48,974 bases of DNA from Sphingobacteriaceae bacterium (lineage in GTDB: Bacteria; Bacteroidota; Bacteroidia; B-17B0; Aurantibacillaceae). Position numbers and translations under genes: made by a program. The notes beneath the pieces are model-generated. The model ran no database searches. It saw only the letters and a program-made list of their open reading frames with translations, and was not told the origin of the DNA. Below, in pieces: positions 1 through 9,388 of this stretch. Location of the stretch: NCBI GenBank assembly GCA_023251725.1, contig JAHEYG010000014.1, positions 1-48,974 on the forward strand, read 5' to 3'. Within the stretch, counting starts at the first letter, position 1, and every line of letters begins with the position of its first letter.

Positions 1-1277
1 GCGTTAAGCGTTTTACTTAAAATTAATTTACCTGAAACATCTGTTACAGAGTAAGTCGATTTAAGCGGAAGATTATCAATATAAAATTCGTTATTGGTTG
101 GATTTGGAAATATATTAATCGCATCCATTTTAGGGTTTATTTCATTTATACCCGATGGCATTAAACTAAATACTTTTTGCGAATAGCCCGAATATCCGAT
201 TCCGCCCAGCGAAAGAGTATAAGTTCCGAATGTAGAAGTGGTAAGGGTTGGCGAATTAATGGTTCCGGTTGGTCCGTTCCACTGGTATGAATTAAATCCT
301 TTTGGTGCCACTAAAGTTTTTGACCCAACTAAAATTAAATTGTTCACCTGATTTAATGTCATAGGAGATACACCATCTGTGTAAGTTAGTGGTGCGCACA
401 TAGCATCGTAATACATATAACCCGCATGCGCTCCGCCGGTACAATCTCCTGCGGTAACTGAAATATTTACTGCGTTACCGATGTAAGGTGTTAAATCAAT
501 TGCACTGATAATCCACGGTGTGTAAGAAAAATTTCCGGCCGGTAATAAACCGCCGGTTACTAATGATAATGAAGGCACGGCCGGACAACTTAATCCGGGA
601 ACTGTAACAGAATAATTAGGCATGGTTGGAGCCACAATTAAATTTCCTAAGGTATCTTGCAAAGTTAAATTATAAAACGGTTGATCGCAGCAAACATGCC
701 CCGTGCCATCAAACACCAATAAAAAAGCATACACAAATAAATTGTTTGCAGCAGTAACTTTAAACGACTGCGACATTCTTTCCATAGCGAAATTAGGAAT
801 GGCATCATTTATTTTTGCGAAAAAATTTCCGGTGCCACCGCCTGCTCCAAAAACTGAATTAATTGTAAATGTTGGAACATTAGGATCAACCACGCCATTG
901 CTCATAATGGTATAATTAGTGAGTGAACCAGGACAACAACCCAATAAACTGCAAGACCCATTAACAATAGGATTTGATCCACTTGAAACCGCCCAACCAA
1001 TAGCGTTTCCGGTTTCGAAATCAATATTGGTGCAGCCCGGATTGTAAGTATAAGTTTGACTTGGTTTATTATTTGTATTTATCGTATTCGTATTCCCATC
1101 AACAAATTGTTTTCTTGAACGCTCAACGTAATTTTTAATTTCTTCAGCATTGTATCCGATGCTTCGCGCCTGATCAATGTAAGATTGTTCATTAAAAATA
1201 TTATTTGATTTATTAGTTTGCGCCGGAGTATTTTTAAACGCAATAATGCAAGAAACAAAAAGTAGAAATTTTTTCAT
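1..1277 (-). CDS. T9SS cargo protein, type A sorting domain (C-terminus cut by window edge)
   Basis: The frame is open from an ATG at 1277 to the left edge (about 425 codons); the last part of the C-terminus lies outside the window. Residues 1-20 form a signal peptide (MKKFLLFVSC..., cut near TPAQ). A region of about 60 mostly polar residues follows, then a beta-rich domain starting with GCTNIDFETGNAIGW (about residues 81-95) and ending near YYDAMCAPL. An Ig-like segment and the start of a type A sorting domain (INIFPNPTNNEFYI) come last. This is a secreted or surface-anchored T9SS substrate. The central domain resembles residues 108-310 of the PKD protein at 37148. Its substrate or adhesive role is unknown. 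Confidence 0.85.
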   Translation of the reverse strand, partial: MKKFLLFVSCIIAFKNTPAQTNKSNNIFNEQSYIDQARSIGYNAEEIKNYVERSRKQFVDGNTNTINTNNKPSQTYTYNPGCTNIDFETGNAIGWAVSSGSNPIVNGSCSLLGCCPGSLTNYTIMSNGVVDPNVPTFTINSVFGAGGGTGNFFAKINDAIPNFAMERMSQSFKVTAANNLFVYAFLLVFDGTGHVCCDQPFYNLTLQDTLGNLIVAPTMPNYSVTVPGLSCPAVPSLSLVTGGLLPAGNFSYTPWIISAIDLTPYIGNAVNISVTAGDCTGGAHAGYMYYDAMCAPLTYTDGVSPMTLNQVNNLILVGSKTLVAPKGFNSYQWNGPTGTINSPTLTTSTFGTYTLSLGGIGYSGYSQKVFSLMPSGINEINPKMDAINIFPNPTNNEFYIDNLPLKSTYSVTDVSGKLILSKTLN

Positions 1278-1380
1278 ACGGATTTTTTTGATTTTTATAA
1301 AGCTAAAATAAGAATCGATTTAGTGCAAATTAAGAATGAAATCAATGAGCAAAACTGCTATCTAAATGAGTGAAATTATT

Positions 1381-2520
1381 TTAGGAAATAACTTTTAATA
1401 TATCTTTTACCGACTTAGCCTTTTGGCGTGCTTTAATTAAATCGTCGTCCATAATGGTAACGTGCCCCATTTTACGAAAAGGTTTGGTGGTTGTTTTCCC
1501 ATAGAGATGAATGTACACGCCGCTGAATTTTATTACGTCGTCAAATCCTTTGTATTTAGCAGGACCTTCAAATCCTTTTTCTCCCAATAAATTTACCATT
1601 ACGCTTGGTTTAATTATGGCGGTTTCACCCAAAGGTAAATTTAAAATGGCACGCCAGGTTTGTTCAAATTGCGATATTAAATTGGCTTCAATGGTATGGT
1701 GCCCGCTGTTGTGAGGGCGAGGAGCGATTTCGTTCACTAAAATTTTTCCGTCTTTCGTTAAAAATAATTCTACCGCTAATAAACCAATTATATTTAATTT
1801 TTCGGCCACTCTAATCGCAATGGAGTAAGCTTCTTTTTCTTCGTGTTTTTTTAAATTAGCTGGCGACAATAAAAATTCAACCAGATTGGCCTCATCGCTA
1901 AATTCACATTCTACAGCGGGAAAACATTTTGTTTCGCCGTTTTCGTTTCTTGCAACTATTACCGAAATTTCTTTTTCACATTCTACCAATCGTTCCAATA
2001 CGCTGGATTCGTTAAAAGCTTTTTCTAATTTTTGGGGATTCAGTAATTTCACAACGCCTTTGCCATCGTAACCGCCTTTGCGTAATTTTTGAAAGAACGG
2101 AAAAAATTCGGCGTACTTGTTTATTTCTTCTTTTTTCTCAATTAAAAAAAAGTCGGCCGTCGGAATGTTATGGCGCTGATAAAACATTTTTTGCAAACCT
2201 TTATCCATTATCAATTCAATGATTTCGGGCTGCGGATAAATTTTTACACCTTCCTTTTGTAATTTTTTTAGTGCGTCGGTATTTACATTTTCGATTTCAA
2301 TAGTAATAAGATCTTTGTCTTTCCCAAAACGGTAAACCGAATCGTAATCGGTAATACTACCTTTAGTAAACTGCGAAATATTTTTGCAAGGCGCCATCGG
2401 GTCGGGGTCCATAACCGAAATGTTTAAATTAAAATTAATGGCGTTTTGTATTAGCATGCGGCCGAGTTGTCCGCCTCCTAAAATTCCTATTTTTATTTCC
2501 TGTGGGTCAAATGCGCTCAT
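1381..2520 (-). CDS. purK: 5-(carboxyamino)imidazole ribonucleotide synthase
   Basis: This is the ATP-grasp enzyme that carboxylates aminoimidazole ribonucleotide with bicarbonate in de novo purine synthesis; its product is used by PurE. The 379 residues match the family's length. The N-terminal nucleotide-binding motif GILGGGQLGRML is at about residues 12-23. The ATP-grasp core contains KLRKGGYDGKGV and the metal-ligand region VNEIAPRPHNSGHHT, a PurK signature. The start is ATG. The gene stands alone: purE is not adjacent, and the upstream region is shared with divergent pheT. Confidence 0.96.
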   Translation of the reverse strand: MSAFDPQEIKIGILGGGQLGRMLIQNAINFNLNISVMDPDPMAPCKNISQFTKGSITDYDSVYRFGKDKDLITIEIENVNTDALKKLQKEGVKIYPQPEIIELIMDKGLQKMFYQRHNIPTADFFLIEKKEEINKYAEFFPFFQKLRKGGYDGKGVVKLLNPQKLEKAFNESSVLERLVECEKEISVIVARNENGETKCFPAVECEFSDEANLVEFLLSPANLKKHEEKEAYSIAIRVAEKLNIIGLLAVELFLTKDGKILVNEIAPRPHNSGHHTIEANLISQFEQTWRAILNLPLGETAIIKPSVMVNLLGEKGFEGPAKYKGFDDVIKFSGVYIHLYGKTTTKPFRKMGHVTIMDDDLIKARQKAKSVKDILKVIS

Positions 2521-2590
2521 CTTTATAAAATGTTACACAAAGTAACGAGAAATTTCATTTATTTGTTAACTTTAAACCGTATTTTTTCAA

Positions 2591-2622
2591 GATTAAAGAT
2601 GAAAGACATAAGATTAAAGATT
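2591..2622. repeat. Heptamer repeat (AGATTAA-type)
   Basis: About four and a half units of seven bases (AGATTAA, AGATGAA, AGACATA, AGATTAA) lie just upstream of pheT, in the purK/pheT divergent spacer. A 24-base stretch at 2599-2622 recurs with two mismatches at 44652-44675. Confidence 0.6.
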
Positions 2623-2637
2623 TTACGATAAATTACA

Positions 2638-5121
2638 ATGAAAATTTCTTACAATTGGTTAAAGACCATTATAAACATTGATATTCCTGCCAATGAACTG
2701 GCAGCATTATTAACCGATTGCGGATTGGAAGTGGAAGCTATTGAAACCTTCGAATCAGTCAAAGGCGGACTAAAGGGTGTTGTGGTGGGAGAAGTTTTGG
2801 AAAAAGAAAAACATCCTGACGCGGATCGATTAAGTTTAACAAAAGTAAATGTAGGAACCGAAATTTTATCAATTGTTTGTGGTGCATCAAATGTAGCGGC
2901 AGGGCAAAAAGTTTTAGTTGCCACTGTTGGCAGTACGTTATATCCCAGTTCGGGCGGGCCTATCGAAATTAAAAAATCGAAAATTCGTGGTGCCTTAAGC
3001 GAAGGGATGATTTGTGCCGAAGATGAAATTGGTGTGGGAAAAAGTCATGACGGTATTTTAGTTTTACCTGCCGATACAAAAATGGGAACGTTGGCTTCAG
3101 ATTTTTTTAAACTAGAAAACGATATTGTTTTTGAAATTGGATTAACGCCCAATAGAAGCGATGCCGCTTCGCATTTAGGTGTAGCGCGCGATATTTTTGC
3201 AGTTTTAAAAACAAAAGATGAAAAAAGTATTGCAGAAATTAACTTACCCGGCATAAAAGAAATTCCGGAAGCTTCTAATTTAACTAAGGTAGAAGTTGTA
3301 GTTGAAAAATCGGATGCTTGTCCCCGTTATAGCGGTTTGGTGATTAGCGGCATTAAAGTTGCTGAATCTCCAGCATGGTTACAAAATAAATTAAAAGCTA
3401 TTGGTGCGCGGCCAATTAATAATGTGGTGGATATTACTAATTATGTTTTGCACGAATTGGGTCAGCCGCTGCATGCTTTTGATTTGGATAAAGTGCAGGG
3501 CAATAAAATAATTGTAAAAACCTGCAAAGAAGGAACTGTTTTTAAAACGCTTGATGGAATTGAGAGAAAATTATCGGGCAACGATTTAATGATTTGCGAT
3601 GCTAAAGGTCCGATGTGCATTGCCGGTGTGTTTGGTGGATTGGAGAGCGGTGTAACAGAAACTACAAAATCTATTTTTTTGGAGAGCGCATTTTTTAGTT
3701 CAGCTTACGTTCGTAAAACGGGGAAACATCACGGTTTAAAAACCGATGCTTCGTTTCGGTTTGAGCGTGGTACTGATCCTAATATTACTTTAACGGCATT
3801 ACAAAGAGCAACAAGATTGATTTTAGATATTTGTGGCGGGACCGTTAGTATGGAATCTGTAGATATTTATCCCAACAAATTGGAACCTTATAAAGTGCCC
3901 TTCTCTTATGATAATTGCAGAGATTTGATTGGGAAAAATATTGATACAAAAATTATTAAAAACATTATTACTTCTTTGGGAATTGAAATTGAAACCGAAA
4001 GCAGCGATGGATTATTGCTAAATGTTCCGCGGTTTAAAACCGATGTTACACGTGAGGCAGATGTTATTGAGGAAGTAATGCGTATTTACGGTTATAATAA
4101 TGTTGAAAGTAGCGCACATTTTAATTTTTCTGTTCCATCTTTTGATTCTTCATCGTCTTATAATTTAGAGAATGTAATTTCTAATTTACTTATTGGGAAT
4201 GGATTTAGTGAAATGATGTCGCTTTCTTTATCGAAAGAAAGTTTGTACAACGCCAATGAAAATTTGGTGAAAGTGATTAATCCGCTGAGTTCAGATTTAA
4301 ATGTGTTGCGTTCGCAAATGCTTTATAGCGGAATGGAAGCGATTCATTACAATACTAATTACAAAAATAATGATTTGAAATTTTTTGAGTTTGGGAAAAC
4401 GTATTCGAAGAACGTTGCTTCGACCACCTCGACCACCTCGACCGCCTCGACGGGCTCGGCGACCGAGGCTACTGGGGCTGCCGATTTTCCTTATGAAGAA
4501 ACTAAGCATTTAAGTTTATTGGTGAGCGGGAAAAAAATTAAAGAAAATCCTTATCATAAAAGCGAAGGATTTGATTTTGCATATTTGAAAGCTTGTGTAG
4601 ATGCCATTTTATTGAAAACGGGAATTACAAATTACACCGTTGAAGATTGCACAAATGCAGATTTGAGTTACGGATTAAATTACATTTCCAAAAAAACAAA
4701 CTTGGTGCAGTTTGGTTGCGTAAATAAAAATTCTTTAAAGAAATTTGATTTAAGTCAGAATGTTTTTTATGCCGATTTTAATATTGATTTGCTTTTAAAA
4801 TTAAATTCTAAAAATAAAACAGAACATTCTGAAATACCTAAATTTCCATCCGTGCGTCGCGATTTAGCTATGTTATTGGATAAAAACGTAAAGTATAAAC
4901 AAATTGAAGACTTGGCTTATTTAGCAGAGCGCAAACATTTAAAGGAAGTAAATTTGTTCGATATTTACGAAGGCGATAAAATTGCGCAAGGAAAAAAATC
5001 ATACGCTGTAAGTTTTACTTTATTAAACGAAGAAAATACTTTAACCGACAAACAAATAGAAAGTATTATGGAGAAGTTGGTGAATACTTACAAAGAAAAG
5101 CTGGGCGCAGAATTGAGGTAA
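2638..5121 (+). CDS. pheT: Phenylalanine-tRNA ligase beta subunit
   Basis: This is the beta subunit of the cytoplasmic (alpha-beta)2 PheRS, which charges tRNA-Phe; pheS is not in the window. At 827 residues it is slightly longer than the usual 790-810. The order is: N-terminal domain with EMAPII-like tRNA-binding fold (about 40-150, GVVVGEVLEKEKHPDADRL), B3/B4 editing domain (HELGQPLHAFDLDKV), B5 domain, catalytic-like core (SLSLSKESLYNANENLVKVINPLS), and C-terminal anticodon-binding FDX-ACB domain (PKFPSVRRDLAML to the end). Residues 595-614 are a low-complexity Ser/Thr/Ala stretch encoded by GC-rich nonamer repeats, which look like an in-frame insertion. The ATG start gives the canonical MKISYNWLK N-terminus. 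Confidence 0.97.
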   Translation: MKISYNWLKTIINIDIPANELAALLTDCGLEVEAIETFESVKGGLKGVVVGEVLEKEKHPDADRLSLTKVNVGTEILSIVCGASNVAAGQKVLVATVGSTLYPSSGGPIEIKKSKIRGALSEGMICAEDEIGVGKSHDGILVLPADTKMGTLASDFFKLENDIVFEIGLTPNRSDAASHLGVARDIFAVLKTKDEKSIAEINLPGIKEIPEASNLTKVEVVVEKSDACPRYSGLVISGIKVAESPAWLQNKLKAIGARPINNVVDITNYVLHELGQPLHAFDLDKVQGNKIIVKTCKEGTVFKTLDGIERKLSGNDLMICDAKGPMCIAGVFGGLESGVTETTKSIFLESAFFSSAYVRKTGKHHGLKTDASFRFERGTDPNITLTALQRATRLILDICGGTVSMESVDIYPNKLEPYKVPFSYDNCRDLIGKNIDTKIIKNIITSLGIEIETESSDGLLLNVPRFKTDVTREADVIEEVMRIYGYNNVESSAHFNFSVPSFDSSSSYNLENVISNLLIGNGFSEMMSLSLSKESLYNANENLVKVINPLSSDLNVLRSQMLYSGMEAIHYNTNYKNNDLKFFEFGKTYSKNVASTTSTTSTASTGSATEATGAADFPYEETKHLSLLVSGKKIKENPYHKSEGFDFAYLKACVDAILLKTGITNYTVEDCTNADLSYGLNYISKKTNLVQFGCVNKNSLKKFDLSQNVFYADFNIDLLLKLNSKNKTEHSEIPKFPSVRRDLAMLLDKNVKYKQIEDLAYLAERKHLKEVNLFDIYEGDKIAQGKKSYAVSFTLLNEENTLTDKQIESIMEKLVNTYKEKLGAELR
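4417..4474. repeat. In-frame GC-rich nonamer array and palindrome within pheT
   Basis: Units of nine bases (TCGACCACC twice, TCGACCGCC, TCGACGGGC, TCGGCGACC) run from about 4418, and a palindrome GCCTCG (4444-4449) / CGAGGC (4464-4469) lies inside. The local GC content is far above that of the surrounding gene. Because the unit is a multiple of three, the reading frame is kept and encodes repeated STT/STA residues. Confidence 0.8.
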
Positions 5122-5169
5122 AACTAAGTATGTTTTTTTTATTGATAAAATAAAAAAGGAAAATCACTT

Positions 5170-5619
5170 ATGGTTGATGTTTTAACAGAAATACAAATTA
5201 ATTGTTCTCGCGACAAAGTATTTGAATATGCCTCAAATCCTGATAAGGCGCCCGAGTGGTATATAAATATTAAAACTGCTGAATGGAAATCACCAAAACC
5301 ATTACAAATTGGTTCAAAGGTTGCTTTTGTCGCACAATTTCTTGGTAAAAAACTTTCCTATACTTATGAATTTGTAGAATTGATTCCAAATGAAAAATTA
5401 GTAATGCGAACATCTGAAGGTCCTTTTCCAATGGAAACTACTTATACTTGGGAATCTTTGGAAAATAATTCAACCGGGATGACATTAAGAAATAAAGGTA
5501 ATCCAACAGGTTTCTCAAAAATTTTTGCTCCGTTTATGGCTTCGATGATGAAAAAAGCAAATATCAAAGATTTACAAAAATTAAAGGAAATCCTCGAAGA
5601 TAAAAGCGTTTCTAAATGA
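5170..5619 (+). CDS. SRPBCC-family protein (polyketide cyclase/dehydrase-like)
   Basis: The 149 residues form one SRPBCC (START-like) helix-grip fold. It begins with the typical strand and helix ([25 protein letters not shown]) and continues through [22 protein letters not shown] to a long C-terminal helix ending [12 protein letters not shown]. Such proteins bind a hydrophobic ligand in a cavity; no specific ligand can be read from the sequence. There is no signal peptide, so it should be cytoplasmic. An AAGGA stretch about 9 bases before the ATG is a Shine-Dalgarno-like site, uncommon in this phylum. It lies 48 bases after pheT and may be co-transcribed, and it converges on the parvulin gene. 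Confidence 0.8.
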   Translation: MVDVLTEIQINCSRDKVFEYASNPDKAPEWYINIKTAEWKSPKPLQIGSKVAFVAQFLGKKLSYTYEFVELIPNEKLVMRTSEGPFPMETTYTWESLENNSTGMTLRNKGNPTGFSKIFAPFMASMMKKANIKDLQKLKEILEDKSVSK

Positions 5620-5637
5620 TAATTGTTAAATCCCAAC

Positions 5638-6060
5638 TCACTTCACCTTCACCAGAAAATGCCTCAAATCAACCGCTTCTCCGTGTGCCGAAATTAATTG
5701 TATAAAATGATATCCGAATCGGGTTTCAAAAACTTCAGAGATTTCTCCTTCTTTTAAACTAAATGCTACGTCTTCAAATTCGCGCACCATTCTTCCGCGT
5801 TCAACATTATTAATTCTTCCGCCAAATTTTGCTGAGCCGGGGTCTTCGCTGTAAAGCGCCGCCAAATCGTTCATGCTCTCGCCTTTTATTACACGCTGCC
5901 TGTAAGATTCAATTTTTTTAAAGGCTTCTTGTTTCGATTTTTCAAACGCAGAAATATTTTTTTCGATTAAAGAATCTTTTACTTCAATAGTTTTATTTTC
6001 CGCAGGCTTCTGAGCTTTTATAAAAAACGGTAATAATATCACTAAAATTATTTTTCTCAT
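5638..6060 (-). CDS. Parvulin-type peptidyl-prolyl isomerase (short)
   Basis: A 140-residue exported protein: signal peptide 1-17 (MRKIILVILLPFFIKAQ), a helical linker, then one parvulin (rotamase) domain at about 50-130 with ALYSEDPGSAKFGGRI and FEDVAFSLKEGEISEVFETRFGYHFIQL. This should be a periplasmic foldase acting on envelope proteins. The last residues, VDLRHFLVKVK, resemble the first strand of another parvulin domain (usually RHILIK), so the protein may be a shortened relative of the two-domain SurA-like proteins. The ATG is one base downstream of the PAP2 stop codon, so the two genes are surely co-transcribed at the end of the Bat run. Confidence 0.88.
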   Translation of the reverse strand: MRKIILVILLPFFIKAQKPAENKTIEVKDSLIEKNISAFEKSKQEAFKKIESYRQRVIKGESMNDLAALYSEDPGSAKFGGRINNVERGRMVREFEDVAFSLKEGEISEVFETRFGYHFIQLISAHGEAVDLRHFLVKVK

Positions 6061-6061
6061 T

Positions 6062-6688
6062 TTAATTTACTATTTCTTTTTTATCAGAATTTTTTTTCTT
6101 TTTATTTCGCATCCATTTATCAATTTGCCAGGTAAGCAATGCAGTTCCTGCTCCTAAAATAGCGCCACACAAAACATCACTAGGATAATGTACGCCTAAA
6201 CGCATTCGCGAGTATCCAATAAAACTTGCTAATAAATATGCAGGCACGGCCACGTACCATTTTTTTGTACTCAATGTTAAAGATGTTGCCGTTGCAAAAG
6301 CTAAATAAGTGTGTCCTGAAGGAAATGAATAATCACTTGCATCAGTTCGCATAACAATATCATTGGGATAAGTTACAAATGGACGTGGTCGCTGAACACT
6401 GTATTTTAGTGCTTCGGTAAATAAAACTGCAGCGGCAATGGCAATAATTGTTTTGCATCCGCTGCGCATTAATTCTTTGTCTTTATTAATATATCCAACC
6501 AATAAAATTCCTCCCGCACTTAAACCGGCAAAAGGAAACACACTTGTAGAAGTAATTTTCATAGCAGCGTCCCATTGAGAATATTCATTTTGATTAATGC
6601 TTTTCAATAAAATTAAATCGGTATTTTGGGAAAATGATTTTTTTGAGAAAAGAGAAAGGATTATTAATGTACTTACACTACGCTTCAT
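6062..6688 (-). CDS. PAP2-family membrane phosphatase
   Basis: The protein has 208 residues, an N-terminal signal or membrane segment and several further membrane helices. All three acid-phosphatase motifs are present: K95 to R102-P103 (KYSVQRPRP), PSGH at 123-126, and SR(160-161) to H167 and D171 (SRMRLGVHYPSD). It should remove phosphate from a lipid phosphate such as phosphatidate or undecaprenyl pyrophosphate on the outer face of the inner membrane; the exact substrate cannot be read. It sits 48 bases after batE and one base before the parvulin gene, in the same operon direction. Confidence 0.92.
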   Translation of the reverse strand: MKRSVSTLIILSLFSKKSFSQNTDLILLKSINQNEYSQWDAAMKITSTSVFPFAGLSAGGILLVGYINKDKELMRSGCKTIIAIAAAVLFTEALKYSVQRPRPFVTYPNDIVMRTDASDYSFPSGHTYLAFATATSLTLSTKKWYVAVPAYLLASFIGYSRMRLGVHYPSDVLCGAILGAGTALLTWQIDKWMRNKKKKNSDKKEIVN

Positions 6689-6736
6689 TGAATTACTAAT
6701 TAATCATTTTATTAATAACGAAATATCCATTTCGGT

Positions 6737-7489
6737 TCAAAATACACCGACCTCAGACAATTTTAGCCATCCTTCGTTACCATTCTCGAGCTTTATTAAA
6801 ACCCAATCGGCATTGAGTTCAATAATTCTTACACGTGTACCCTCGTGCAAACCAAATTTAGAAACAGAAACCGAAGTTGGCTCTGTAAATACTTTAGTTT
6901 GAGGCGCCGTGATGACGGCAAAATTATTTTGTTGATTTGCTTTTACTGCCGAGTATCCCAAAAAATAAATAATAAAAAATCCTATCACAGCCATCACCGA
7001 AATAAAAAATGAAAAACGCTTTAATCCAATCGATGGAGCGCTAACGAAAATAAATAAAAATAAAAATGTAATGGCGCACAATAAAATACTTAACCATGCC
7101 CACGAAGTGGTGCTGAAACTACTCAATACATTTGTTTTAACGGCACTGATAAAAAAGTTTTCTTTCGTCTCAATTTTATCAATGGTTTTTGAATAGGCAA
7201 TGCTTAAATTATTTTTTACATCTTCATCGTTAGGATTTATTTTTTTAGCGAGCTCGTAATTGTAAATGGCTCTTCCTAACTCATTATTTCTATAATAAGC
7301 ATTTCCTAAATTGTAAAATAATTTATCAGAATTGTATCCTTCCTTAATTAATTGCTCATAAGAAGCGATGGCATTCTTATATTGTCGATTATCATAGGCT
7401 TTCTCCGCTTTAGTTAATAAATCGTTCGACTTAACCACGAATGCTGTAAGCACAAATAAAAATGCATATATAATTTTATTCCTAAACAT
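6737..7489 (-). CDS. batE: BatE: TPR and SH3-like membrane protein
   Basis: A 250-residue protein with a signal segment (about 1-21), TPR repeats at about 25-105 (YDNRQYKNAIASYEQLIKEGY, LFYNLGNAYYRNNELGRAIYNYELAKKINPN), two membrane helices at about 130-180, and a C-terminal bacterial SH3 domain (about 190-250, TKVFTEPTSVSVSKFGLHEGTRVRI ... WLKLSEVG). This architecture matches BatE of the Bacteroides aerotolerance (Bat) locus. The gene overlaps the end of batD by 8 bases, indicating translational coupling. The molecular role of BatE is not established. Confidence 0.9.
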   Translation of the reverse strand: MFRNKIIYAFLFVLTAFVVKSNDLLTKAEKAYDNRQYKNAIASYEQLIKEGYNSDKLFYNLGNAYYRNNELGRAIYNYELAKKINPNDEDVKNNLSIAYSKTIDKIETKENFFISAVKTNVLSSFSTTSWAWLSILLCAITFLFLFIFVSAPSIGLKRFSFFISVMAVIGFFIIYFLGYSAVKANQQNNFAVITAPQTKVFTEPTSVSVSKFGLHEGTRVRIIELNADWVLIKLENGNEGWLKLSEVGVF

Positions 7490-9353
7490 TTTTTACTTCA
7501 TCTTCAATTTTTGAAATTAATTCTATTGTATTATTATAAACCATCTGCAAATCACCCGACACAGCCCCCGGCGCGTATTTAGCATACTCGCACTGATTCA
7601 AAGTGTCCATTAATTTTGTTTGCGTTGGCTCGGTAATTTGCCGGGCCGTTAATTCTTTGGTAATATTTTCTTTAGATAATTCAGAAAATGGTAAATTAAA
7701 TTTATTTCCTAAATAATTATTCATGGCATTCATGACTTCAGTATAAAAATCTTCTTTTTTATTTTCTTTCATCAGCTTCTCGGCTTTTACCAATTGTTTT
7801 TTAGCCACACGAGCCGCTTTACGTTCGTTTACGACCACCAAATTGCTATTGAGTTTTAAATAATATTTTCTATAACCAAAAGCGCCACCAAATAATAAAA
7901 GCGGCAATACCATTAACCAAACGTGTTTATTTGAATTAAAAAATTCAGAATCAGTTTTGGCTAATTCAAAGCTTCCTTTTTTAATATAACGAATATCATT
8001 CTCGGTTTCCTTTATCTCTTGTTTCAAATGATCGAACACCTGAGCGGCGGCATTACTTTTTCCGTCGCCGGGAGTTACCGAAATTTTTATTTCTGGAGAA
8101 GGAATGGAAACGTATTTTTTTTTCTCAGCATCAAAATAAGAAAAATTAAACGGACCCAAATTAAACTCACCGGGTTCACGCGGAATAATTAAATAATCGT
8201 AAACAATTGTTCCGTTTACGCCCCCGGTGCTTGTAATGTTCTCTTTTACTTTTGGCTCGTAAGTTTCTAATCCGGCCGGTAAATTTAATTTTGGGGGCTC
8301 CAATAATTTAATATTTCCTCTTCCGCCGACCGTTATCTTCAAATTAAAAGCATCGTTGGCTTTTAAGGTTTTTCTATTCGCCTCCACTTTATAAGTAAAA
8401 CTCCCTACCCCACCCGAAAATTCAATAGGTTTATTTTGCTCAGGCAAAGCGTCCACATCTAAACGAATGGGTTTACTTTTTACTTTAACGGCTACATCTT
8501 CAAAACCACTATTACCAAAAAACTGCTCGAAAATATTTCTTGGCTTTGCATTGCTTTGCTTTCTTACCACACATTCTAATTCTGTGGGATCAATATTTAA
8601 TTGTCCGGTTCGTTGCGGAAAAACATAAGTACGGCTAAATTCTCCCACATAATAATTTACTCCTTCTAAATTCTCAACCTGCAATTGAATATTTTGATTC
8701 CCCTCTTGTTGTTGCGACCAAAACCCATTGTAGGAAGGAAATTTCACGTTTTGAAATCCACGCAAATCTAAACGCGAATACACTTTTTGCGTAACCAAAA
8801 CTTGTTCTCCCAAATAACATTTCATTTTACTTACCGATGTTCTTATAAAAACTTCTTCGCCGGTAACTTTCGTGGTATAAGCTGCTTTATCGCCTGGATT
8901 TTGTTGAGCAGTATTAGCCTGAATATTTTGTTGTTGCTGCTGTTGAGGATTCACATTTCCTTTTACAGCTTCAATCGCCATTGGAGCATTCTGAAAACTT
9001 TGTCCACCTACAACAATAACCATTGAACCAATTGCTAATTTTCCTTCTTTTTTTGCCGCAATCAAATAAGCAATGGTACATGAAGAAGAAACGTTCCCAT
9101 TTACGTATTGCATGCTGGTACTTTGGTTCGGACCCGAATACACATCAAAATCTTTAAAAACCGGTGGCGTAAAGGTTTGCGGCGTTGCGTTAACGCTAAA
9201 CATAACCTGAAAAGGAACGCCCACCTGAACTTTATTAGAAGAAACCTGTACGGTCACTTTCTGAGAAAATAAGTAAGAAAAAGAAAAAACCATCACGGCA
9301 ACAAGTGTTATTCTTGCAACAAAATAATTTCTTCTATTAACATTTCTCAACAT
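7482..9353 (-). CDS. batD: BatD: oxygen-tolerance-family membrane protein
   Basis: A 623-residue protein with an N-terminal membrane or signal segment (about 15-31), a long extracytoplasmic part made of several Ig-like beta domains (start KVTVQVSSNKVQVGVPFQVMFSVNA; conserved FGGVGSFTYKVEAN-like region near 320), one membrane helix at about 478-497 (HVWLMVLPLLLFGGAFGY) and a basic cytoplasmic tail with helical repeats. This is the BatD layout (family also called oxygen tolerance). A poly-Gln stretch is present near 137-143. It follows batC after a 35-base gap and overlaps batE. Confidence 0.92.
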   Translation of the reverse strand: MLRNVNRRNYFVARITLVAVMVFSFSYLFSQKVTVQVSSNKVQVGVPFQVMFSVNATPQTFTPPVFKDFDVYSGPNQSTSMQYVNGNVSSSCTIAYLIAAKKEGKLAIGSMVIVVGGQSFQNAPMAIEAVKGNVNPQQQQQQNIQANTAQQNPGDKAAYTTKVTGEEVFIRTSVSKMKCYLGEQVLVTQKVYSRLDLRGFQNVKFPSYNGFWSQQQEGNQNIQLQVENLEGVNYYVGEFSRTYVFPQRTGQLNIDPTELECVVRKQSNAKPRNIFEQFFGNSGFEDVAVKVKSKPIRLDVDALPEQNKPIEFSGGVGSFTYKVEANRKTLKANDAFNLKITVGGRGNIKLLEPPKLNLPAGLETYEPKVKENITSTGGVNGTIVYDYLIIPREPGEFNLGPFNFSYFDAEKKKYVSIPSPEIKISVTPGDGKSNAAAQVFDHLKQEIKETENDIRYIKKGSFELAKTDSEFFNSNKHVWLMVLPLLLFGGAFGYRKYYLKLNSNLVVVNERKAARVAKKQLVKAEKLMKENKKEDFYTEVMNAMNNYLGNKFNLPFSELSKENITKELTARQITEPTQTKLMDTLNQCEYAKYAPGAVSGDLQMVYNNTIELISKIEDEVKNV

Positions 9354-9388
9354 TCTTAATTTTTCATTTTAAATTTTTAATTTCTTTA

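Noticed and set aside
703-915. Plus-strand 70-codon open frame
   Set aside because: It is a shadow of the T9SS cargo gene on the minus strand, which has a signal peptide and a sorting domain.
4297-4509. Minus-strand frame encoding an Arg/Gly-rich stretch (RGGRGGRGG)
   Set aside because: It is the antisense reading of the nonamer array inside pheT, not an RNA-binding RGG protein.
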